This document shows positions 55,536-64,000 of a stretch of 64,000 nucleotides of DNA, in pieces (position 1 is the stretch's first letter; each line of letters opens with the position of its first letter). The position numbers and the translations under genes are program-made. Below the pieces are notes generated by a model. The model saw nothing but the letters and a program-made list of their open reading frames with translations. It was not told where the DNA came from and did no database searches. Origin of the DNA: Peronospora farinosa (Eukaryota; Oomycota; Peronosporomycetes; Peronosporales; Peronosporaceae); contig CANTFK010000289.1 of NCBI GenBank assembly GCA_947646735.1, positions 1 through 64,000 of the forward strand, written 5' to 3'.

Positions 55536-56480
55536 TCAGCTCAGCAGATTTGAACGTTGCTTTCGCAACGGACAGCTAGGGCGGAGGTGCCTAGTGCTTT
55601 CGCACATGTAACATCTACGGATGTTGCCTTGCTGCTCAGCAGCTTGAAGCTCAGCTTCTTCATCATGGCTGAGGTCTATGGGTTCCGCCCTATTAGAGGC
55701 ATTTGAATTATACCATGTACAGTCATAGCGAGCAGATTTGAAATTGAACTCAGCGTTAAACGCTATGCTCACTGCCTCTTCGAAAGACGAAGGCTGGACA
55801 CGAAATACTTCTGTCCTGGTGACCCCAGTACGAAGTCCTTCCACGAAAATGGCTACTCGGACTTCCTCTGTCAGAGGGTCTTGCTGCATAGCAGCAATGA
55901 GAGTTCTCAACTCTTGGTCATAGTCCGACAATTCTTTCTTACCCTGTCGGGTAGCTAGTAAGCGTGAGCGCACACGATAATCCTGATTAGGCGGTGCAAA
56001 CACACATGTTAATTGCTTTTCAAGCATTTCCCAAGTGGAAAATGCGGCATTTACAGAGACATCGCTCGGTAGAGCCCACTCTCTATCTCTTCCACCAAGC
56101 TTAGAAATGACCAGGCCAACTCGATGCTTATCTGACACAAGCATGGCGGCATCCATTGCCACTTCAACGTCTCGGATCCAGAAGAGAAGATTTTCTCCCT
56201 CCTTCTTCTCAAAGGCTTTAACGTTTAAAACGAGTGGGCGAGCCTTTGGCTCTACATCGGTACATGTACCGGGATATACTGCGTAGGCGCAGCTGACGTT
56301 GCCTGTTCGCGTACCTGCCAGAGTAACGTTGCCTCATAACGCATGAAGGCCTCAAGGCGAGCATTAAGAACCTCCGGTCCTTGGGCCAAAAGGGCCTCGA
56401 TTTGGTCGGGCCCAACGAACGCAGATAATTTATCTAGTGCAAGTCGTTGCGCCTCAAAGAGTTAATTGTGACTCTCCATC
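55536..56480 (-). pseudogene. Gypsy element B gag
   Basis: The start codon lies near 56479, 49 bases inside the LTR end, but stops after five codons. The downstream frame continues with ALDKLSAFVGPDQIEALLAQ. From 56162 to 55536 an intact stretch of 208 codons carries the capsid (WEMLEKQLTCVFAPPNQDYR, LSDYDQELRTLIAAM) and a CCHC zinc knuckle (CYMCESTRHLRPSC). It belongs to the retrotransposon gag family. The gap from here to pol (55536-55400) lacks the protease. Confidence 0.8.
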
Positions 56481-56507
56481 CTCACAGAGGGTCAGTCTTA
56501 AAGAATC

Positions 56508-56525
56508 AGGTGTAGGATTGTACCA
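56508..56525 (-). other. Primer binding site
   Basis: Two bases after the LTR end (minus strand), TGGTACAATCCTACACCT begins with the TGG expected for pairing with a tRNA 3' CCA. Gag follows within 50 bases. This defines the LTR end at 56528 as the 5' LTR/internal border of element B. Confidence 0.55.
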
Positions 56526-56527
56526 AG

Positions 56528-57424
56528 TGTAGCGGAGCTGTACAGCGTTTAACTCAGAAGAAGAATATTAGGCTGAAAGCCTCTTAGTTCTATAGAACTA
56601 AATAAATTTACGGCTAAAAGCCACTTAGTTCTAAGGAACTAATTAAACGACTTAAAAGTCACCCTGTTCTAAGGAACTAGGAGAGAGGCTTTTAGTCTGC
56701 AAGCAATAAGCTTCAGATCAGAGAACCAGCTCACAGAGTGCAAGAACAAGCTAGAATATTAAAGGTTCAATAAACCTTCGCACGAAGTGCACAAGAGAAC
56801 AAGTCAGGACGACTTGCGATCTTAAACTCAAAATGAGAACTAATTTTATCTATGCATTAAGATGTTAGGAATAGTCCTACTCTAAGTACCTTACACTAGA
56901 TTAATTACTCTAACAGTAATTATATTATATAGACTTTGCTATTGGACGACGTATCGTCTAAACGTCTTTGTATGATGTCCTTAGTACAGCGTTATCGATT
57001 ATCGAATCCTAATCGATAAGATACGGTAGTACCGAATACCGTATCTTTAACGCTTATACTTGATACCTTTCAAAAGAGAAGTATCAAGAATACTATAAAT
57101 ATCTAAATATTTAATCTATGTACTGATTAGATATATATCAAAAGATTGGATACGCGTCTCTTTAGAAGCGTATCCTTACGTGCGAGCTTGAATATATTTT
57201 AAGCTTCGCTAGTGACGTCCGCCTTCGACGTCATCATGACGCATACTCCCAGCTGGGCGCCATCCCCGTTGGATTTGGATTCATCCATGGATAACACATT
57301 CACGATGGTGGTTCACATTAATGTGCCGCACACAAGTGGTAGGCCTAAGGTACCTCGTACCCTTTCAGGACTGACCGTTAATTATTCGATACTTAACGAA
57401 CCGTGTAACTTTTAGCCCGTTACA
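56528..57424 (-). repeat. Shared, chimeric Gypsy LTR between elements E and B
   Basis: 897 bases, TGTAACGGGC at 57424 to CTCCGCTACA at 56528. On its right lies a polypurine tract (about 57425-57440) and the 3' end of element E. On its left lie a primer binding site and the gag of element B. It therefore serves as 3' LTR of one and 5' LTR of the other. The U3 part (57165-57424) resembles the solo LTR at 50991. The 56787-57093 block is nearly identical to B's own 3' LTR (52004-52310). Three palindromes of TTAGTTCTa/gAGAACTAA type are spaced about 40 bases apart at 56580-56685. Confidence 0.65.
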
Positions 57425-57478
57425 CGATCCCCCTCTCTAAGACGATTTTTACATTTTGTAAAACATCGAAAAGAGACG

Positions 57479-58840
57479 ATGCCGCCGAATCGTAGAAAAG
57501 CTGATGGGTCGCCTACAAAGGCGCCCATGCAGAACAACACAAAGCGCACGCGCTGCGATAATTCGCAGACATCTCTGATTGTCTCTGTGGCAACGCCGAC
57601 ATTTAATGTCAGCTTGTCATCAGAGGACACTGGTCCATCCCACTATTGTGCGGATGATGACCTGTCTCTCATTGTTGACTACAATGAGAGCACGCCATTG
57701 CCATCACCCCAAAGTGGTGATCAGCACAGTGCTTTGATGAGACATTTGTCCCCATTATTTGAGACACCCAACCTTTAGGAAGCTTCCATGCTTTCTAACA
57801 GCAAGGGTCATGCCTCGTCTTCTGCGCCAACGAGCGCATCGACCACAACTGAGCGCGCTGCTTCGAAAGAAACAACCGCGACTTAACAGCAGGTAGGCGA
57901 TGCTAAATCGTCCGCCTCTGTCAACCCTACTTCTAATGTTTTGACAATTCATAATGAAGAGTCAGACTCAGACGAGGGTGAGCAAAATGCCCCTTTGACT
58001 TCACAGTCGGCCTCACGAGCAACGCCATCACGAGGGCGAATATGTGAGTGGTGGATTGCCACCAAAGACACCACCATTCGAGTGGCCACGCTAGCGTGTA
58101 AATGATGCGACGCTTTTAAGGCGTGTCACTATTAACGCTAATAAAATATTTAGCGTCTTTCCATATGTTAAAGGCAGGGCAAACCACTAGGTCGTGCTTT
58201 CCTGTCAACGTCGTGTTGCCTTCCAACGAAACAGCCGACAAATAAGAAGCAGATTTCCTGAGCCGTGTTAAACCGCATGCAGATGCAATGAAATAGCGGT
58301 CGCAGCGAATCAGCTTCGCTATGACGCGTGCGAGGAAAATACTGGGTGGTAACATACCCCCTAATCCCTCTCGTAACGCCGCCCCTGCTACCTAGCAGAG
58401 CGAGTGCAGCTGGTGCTACTGCTCGTAAGCAGCCACTAGCCAAGTCACGTCGACGCGAAACGCGTCTATCTGTTCCCAAGCGTCGAAACTATTCGAGCAT
58501 CCTTTTCACTGGACAAGGATCTGAAACTTTTGCTTAATATGGCGTTGTTCCAACAACCTTCCAACAAGGAATCGTGTGCTCCCACCCGCATCCACCAACA
58601 CAGATGGCGCCCGATAGGATCGGCGATTACGCCCAACTATTCGCGGCTGACTATCCTGTTGTCGTTTAGTCGCATTAGCAGATCGCTGCGCTAAAGAAAG
58701 AGGTGGCTGATCTTTCGAGTCAAGTCTCGCGATTGACTTCGGATCTACGCGCTGTGAATACGAAAAATCGTCAGGGGTATGGCCGCCTGATGCTTCGTTT
58801 GGACATACACGAGCGACTGGTTATAAGAGACCCGCGTTAA
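57479..58840 (+). pseudogene. Antisense ORF of Gypsy element E
   Basis: Plus-strand ORF starting ATG 57479 (MPPNRRKADGSPTKAPMQ), 55 bases inside the LTR, open for 99 codons to 57778. Coding-like pieces continue to a coiled-coil C-terminus (IAALKKEVADLSSQVSRLTS; RLMLRLDIHERLVIRDPR) ending TAA 58838-58840. Pol of element E ends on the other strand at 58848, so the two are tail-to-tail with 7 bases between. Internal stops show decay. The sequence differs from the antisense ORFs at 1650-2400 and 52493-53243, but the position and orientation are the same. Confidence 0.55.
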
Positions 58841-58847
58841 GTGCGAA

Positions 58848-61800
58848 TTACTCCTCACTCACCGAATCTTCTGTCATCTCCCTCGTACACGGGAGGTCTT
58901 TAGGATTTCCCGTCGCCTGATCGGCACCGTCGCTCAAATCACATTGAACGTCATCATCGATCTCTATAGACCATTGTGGATATGTGAATTCTTGTGGATT
59001 TACATACCGTTTCATACGACCCACGTAAAATGCGAGGTGCGTCTTCATATACGGTGAGAGAGTGAGCCTATAATTTAGGTCTCCAACTTCTTCAACCACT
59101 GTAAAGGGCACAATGAATCGGGGCAATAGCTTAGTAATACCACCAGGTAGTATAGAAATTGCATGTTTAGGTATGGTAGCAGTACTTAATAGCACTTTGC
59201 CCCCCACACTAAAGCGTTCATTGTTTTTGCGACCATGCTGGTCTGCATATTGTTTTTGCTTGTCCTGTGCGCTTGCCATTGCGTCACGGACTTTACGTGT
59301 GATGGCTAATCGCTCATACACAAAGCGCTGAGCTTCGCTCACGCTCTTAGCATCCAGCTCGTTTATGACACCTCCATGAGGTCGGTCATGGGTCGACGCT
59401 GTTGATAACACGATAGTGTCATCGTCAAAAAGCACAGACATTTCTTGCCGTGCCTCCTCTGTGACACCTATAGGTGACGTGACCACTGCTAAATTAGCAG
59501 TGTCACTAGGGCAACCTTGGCCCACTATGGCATTCGCACCGAGCGAAGTGAGGGCCCTCCCCCACTAAGACTCGGGCTGCGCACGAAAAAGACTGGCGTC
59601 CGAGGATGGCGCAGTCCGTTAATGTAAAACGGTGTTTCACTTGTACTGGCGTGAACACTATTATTAATAGTGAACTCCACGAATGGCAATTGCTTGCTCC
59701 ATTCCTTAGAAGTTGCTAGTGTGCGCAATACATCCGCTACCACTCAATTGGCACGTTCTGCTTTGCCATCAGTTTGGGGATGATCGGCTGTTGACATGTG
59801 GAGCTTTCTTCCCGGCAACTCAATTACATGACGCCAAAAACCCGACGTAAAACGCGGATCCCGGTCCGATACGATGGACTCGGGCATCCCGTGTAGTCGA
59901 TACACATGATCCAGAAACAAGAGGGCAGCCTCTTTTACTGAGATCTTGGTGCTACATGGTGCCAAATGCACCATCTTGCTCAGTCAGTCTACATAGACAA
60001 CGAGCCCCGTCCTGCCTTTATGGTCAGGCGGAAAGCCAAAAATGAAGTCTAAACTGACCGACTTCCAGAATTCAGTTGGAATTGGCAGTGGCTTCAGTGG
60101 CACACTGTTCGAAGGTGCAGGCTTTATGCGCTGACACTCTTCGCAAGAGCGAATATAGTTGGCCACCCACCGGTATAGGTGGGGCCACCAAAATTCCTCT
60201 GACACTCGTAAGAATGTCTTTTCACGGCCCAGATGCCTACTAGATGGCGCATCATGGCCCTCGTGAAGTATCATCAGCTTGAAATATGTGTCATGAGGGA
60301 CATAGATTCTCAAGGGATCACAGGGTGACAGTTGATGCCATAACAGGCCATCACTGTAACTAAAGCGATTAAGTTTCGCTTTGAGGTGCGACGGAAGGGT
60401 AACCTTTCGTCCACTAAAATGATCCAACAGCAGGCGACAATGTTCGTCCTGACTGTAGCACTCCTTGATATCGGAGGCCAATGAGCTCGTCATATGGTAG
60501 GCCTTTAAGACTTCCAATGTTGACGACTCAACTTGTGCTTTTGCACAAGACACACTTTCCTGTTGCCCTGCCTCAGAGTCTGGTCTGCGCGATAACGCGT
60601 CAGCCAAGACATTCGACTTACCCGGCTTATATTCAACTTTAAAATTAAAATCAGATAAGAATGGTAGCCATCTCTCCATTCTAGGCGAGAGGTGCGGTGA
60701 ATTTATAGCGGTCCGCAGTGATGCATATAAACCACAAAAGGTTCTGTGCCCAAGAGGTGCACACGAAACTTAACAAAACATAATTAATCGAAAGTAGCTC
60801 CTTGTCATGCACAGGGTAATTCAGCTCTGCGGATTACAAGAGCCGAGACTGATACGGAATGGCATGGTCAATGCCTCTGTCATCCTTCTGCATGAGCGCG
60901 CTGCCGATTTAAAAATGGCTTGCATCGCAGACGAAGCTAAAAAGCTTATTCGCGTCTGGCAATGCCAAGACCGGTGCATCTACAAGAGATTGCTTCACTG
61001 ATGTGAACGCATCTACTTGCTACTTTGACCAAGTCCATTCTGTATCATTTTTCAAAAGGTCAGACAATGGCTTAGTCTGCTTCGCATAATTCTTGCAATA
61101 CTTATGCAAGTAATTAGCGAGCCCAAGGAATTGGCGCAGATCCTTCACATGACGTGAGACTGGCCATTCCTTGATAGCCTTTACCTTTTTGGGTCTGCTC
61201 GTACACCTTGTGCACCTACAATGCAGCCCAGTACAGGTATCTCGGGGACCCCTATTACGCACTTTTGCAAGTTCACGTATAATTGGGCGTCACCCAAAGT
61301 CTGAAACACAGCGTCTAAATGACGCTTGTGCGACTCTATCGCGCTCAGACCGTCCTCCGCCCTACTATGCACGAAAACATCGTCAAAGTCATGGGGCGCG
61401 TAGGAACGGTGCTGACGCATCACGTGAGCCACCACTCGATTAAAAATTTGCCGGAGCCTTTTTTAACCCTTGTGGCATCACAAGCCACTCCCACAACATA
61501 CCTCTTGGGGTGCTTACTGTCGTTTTGGCTACATCAGTATCTCTCATGAAAAATTGATAGTAGCCATCCTTCAAATCCAACGCGGAAAAGATAGTTGACT
61601 TTCCCATGGAATTCAACAAAACATCTTTCCGCGGGATCGGCGTTTTCGTCGGAATGGTGGTCGTATTCGGCTTATTATAAGCATGAACCACGCGCCATCC
61701 ACCCGTGGCTTTACACACACAGAAGGTCGGGCTGCAGTGAGGCGACTTGTTCTCACGTACATGTCCCGCCTTGGCTCGCTTGTCGAAGAACTCATCGATG

Positions 61801-64000
61801 CAATCACTTGTTACTTCGGCAACGGCCATGGCCTGATCACACAATACTTGGTGCCAGGCTCCAGGTCAATCTCGTGCCTGATGCCCCAACCGGCCGGTAG
61901 GCGGCTCAGCACTTCTGTTGGAAACATATCACGGTGTTTCCACATAACATCATAGAACGGGCTGTCCTTTAAGGAATCCCAGCCTTGAGCAGCAAAACGT
62001 TTCTTCTGTCAGTCTCCAAGACGCTCTCGTCCATTTTGGACGACGAGCAACAGTCCGCACGCTCTCTTTTGGAACTGGTGCGACTATCTCGTGGATCTTT
62101 CCTTCCTTTAGTTCGGACAGGAACAGATCCCACGTCATATCCAAGAGATTTACGATCTCTTTGACAGATGCCAAGACTTGTTTGAGCACCTCGACTGAGG
62201 ATGCCTCCGGCATTTTGTCTTCGACGGCCTCGAACAACTCGTTCGTAGGTCCGTCCTCTTGGAACTATACTGATCCAAGGGTCACTCGTTTCGACGTGCC
62301 CTTGATCTTCTTAGTACGTCTCGTGCTCGTTGTTCTAGCCACCATGACCTTTCATTTGTATAAAGGTTTCGTTGCTATAACAGCCAACGCACTTCTTCCA
62401 ACCGCACCAGGCTCATGGCTTTGTGCCTGTTATGTGGCGCTTGACTTTCTGTCAGCCCTCCATCAACTGCCACAGGCTCTTGGCTCTGTGCAGGACCATT
62501 GGAAGCATGACTACTTGTCAACGTCCCATTCACTACACCAGTCTTTTCGACCTGGGTAGAAAAATGAATCACCTGGCTTTCTGTCAAGACACTTCCAACA
62601 ACTCCAGGCTCAACGAGCTGCGTATTACCTAGTGCCCGATTGACATACCGTCATTGCACCGTCTACTGTGTGGACACAGCATCAATTGCATAAGCCTCTC
62701 GCAAGAGCAAATCCTTTCCGGTGTCCTGCGTAGAGTTAGTGACTGTGTGTGTACGCCAGTCTATCGAGGGTTGGTGTTTAGCCAACCAAGGCATGCCTAG
62801 GATGAGGTCATACGAACTCTCCATACCTAGCACTGTAAACTTCTCCTAACAAGAGAAAATACTGAAACTGAAGGCGAATTCAACTTAGACTCCCTCCGAT
62901 TTAACGAGCGCGCCGTTCGCTAAACCAAAGGTTGCCACTTATCGCGCTACATACTGGCAAAACGACACATAACTCGACGGACTCTTTTTCAGAACCTCGA
63001 GTTTCACAACATTCTGTGATGCACCCGAATCAACGAGACGGGTCATCACTTGGCCATAGCCTCGTACACGAGCGCTATAGACCAAACGGGTTAAGTTCCA
63101 ACCTTTCGGAACCTCAGGGACTATGCCACCCATTTGTTCGATCACTCTAAGCTTAGGGGTAACTTCATAGTCCGCGACAGTAGGGCATCCCGCCCCTAGT
63201 GCGCTCCCGCATTTCCCGACCCATCTTGGGCAGGTTCTGAGACCCTGCGTCGTGCACGCTGGTTCTTCGCACCTGGCTTCGGGTAGGGATTCTTCTTGCT
63301 GGACCTCTTAGCCCCAGCAGAAAGTTTGGCATAACAGAGAGCCATCATATGGCCTCGCTTGCCGCACTGGTAGCATAAAACGTCTGCGTTGAGTAATTCC
63401 ATTGGAGTGGCATCCGACTTTCCAGCCTACGGCTTATAATAAGCTGTCGCTGAGGCACTGTTGTAGGATTGCTCCTCAATCATGGCAATATCAATTGCAT
63501 CTTCCATCGTCTTTATCACCTTTCTATAAAAAGGCCTGACGTGATGGGCCATGCCGTAGTCCATTCATGGACGTAGGCACTTTAATGTGTTCCGGTATCG
63601 AGCCCACATTAATGGACGCAGACAGCGAACGCATCTCCTGCACATACTCTTGCAGAGATCGTTTCGCTTGTCGTGCTTTAAAGAAGCGCTCCATAAGCAA
63701 CACTTCATAGCTAGGCGGCTGGTACATGCGCGAATCTTTGACTTAAAGATCACCTATGATGGAAACGCATCGGCGTTTGCCATAAGCGAAGAGTAAGCTC
63801 ACTCTGACACTTTGTTACGCAAATTAGACATGGCATACGACACCATCCTGATGTCGTCTTCAATGAGCTGCACCACTCCACATTGCTCAACTGCTGAAAA
63901 GCCAGTGGACAATATATGTGGAGCAGTCCCATCAAACTTCGGAGGGTCCATCCGAATGGGCCTCGGTTGAGTAGGCCGGGCAGAGAGAGTCTCAACAGTT
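58848..64000 (-). mobile_element. Gypsy element E: gag-pol, degenerate, continues past window end
   Basis: Minus strand, from the right. Gag (63995-63196) has SLQEYVQEMRSLSASINVG and a zinc knuckle CYQCGKRGHMMALC. Protease (62939-63145) has LVDSGASQNVV. RT (61844-61020) has SPHCSPTFCVCKATGGW and active site FDDVFVHSRAEDG. RNase H (about 61000-60670) is frameshifted. Integrase (60679-59525) has the H-H-C-C zinc site (HEGHDAPSSRHLGRE ... CEEC) and D, D, E residues (SLDFIFGFPPD, SDRDPRFTSGFW, DGKAERAN). The tail (59525-58848) has HLAFYVGRMKRYVNP and no chromodomain, so it is a different lineage from element B. Several stops and frameshifts break it. Confidence 0.88.

Noticed and set aside
1..64000. 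RxLR, CRN or other secreted effectors
   Set aside because: Scanned for signal peptides with RxLR/EER or LFLAK-type motifs in both strands. None was convincing. The only clear signal peptide belongs to the TM protein at 22148.
1..64000. CRISPR arrays, operons, prokaryotic promoters
   Set aside because: Spliced eukaryotic genes and LTR elements throughout. The only regular short repeats are palindromes inside LTRs.

Overview
This window reads as nuclear DNA of an oomycete, probably a Peronosporales species (Phytophthora or downy-mildew type). That is inferred from compact genes with short GT-AG introns of about 50-90 bases, a RING protein carrying a stramenopile-type SANT-like domain, a bacterial-type lysine-biosynthesis enzyme, and Ty3/Gypsy and Ty1/Copia elements of the kinds common in oomycete genomes. 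Nothing bacterial or viral organises the window. I saw no convincing tRNA or rRNA gene, no CRISPR array and no RxLR- or CRN-type effector.

Layout. (1) 1-3096: decayed LTR retrotransposons, namely a gag/protease relic on the minus strand next to the 3' end and 3' LTR of a plus-strand Gypsy element. (2) 3850-48851: a gene-dense island. In order: HSF transcription factor (+); a stop-broken relic; DENND6 (+); a type II membrane protein with a repetitive beta-rich ectodomain (+); a RIF1-like protein (-); a small MIC26/27-like protein (+); a 3.3-kb stretch without clear genes; a signal-peptide/single-TM protein with a Ser-rich tail (+); dihydrodipicolinate synthase (-); a MadBub/BUB1 checkpoint kinase (+); splicing factor 1 (-); GCN1 (+, 8.3 kb, one exon); a four-TM protein (-); DNA polymerase epsilon subunit 2 (-); TTC38-like TPR protein (-); RING/SANT-like protein (-). 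I resolved exons for the spliced genes by reading splice sites. All these models keep frame from ATG to stop except dapA, which has one extra base near its start. (3) 48852-64000: intergenic DNA, then a nested and tandem set of LTR elements: a solo LTR, a Copia 3' end, and two minus-strand Gypsy elements joined through one shared, chimeric LTR.

The genes are housekeeping functions: replication (POLE2, RIF1), spindle checkpoint, splicing, translation stress control (GCN1), trafficking (DENND6), lysine synthesis and heat-shock-type transcription. They do not form an operon-like pathway. Two divergent pairs have very short spacers: RIF1/MIC-like (85 bases) and SF1/GCN1 (215 bases).

The most unusual signal is in the retroelements. 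Three Gypsy copies (1650-2400, 52493-53243, 57479-58840) carry a coding-like stretch on the strand opposite to gag-pol, between the end of pol and the 3' LTR. Two of them share peptide motifs, and two end tail-to-tail with pol. This looks like a conserved antisense gene of oomycete Gypsy elements. The copies here are broken by frameshifts and stops.
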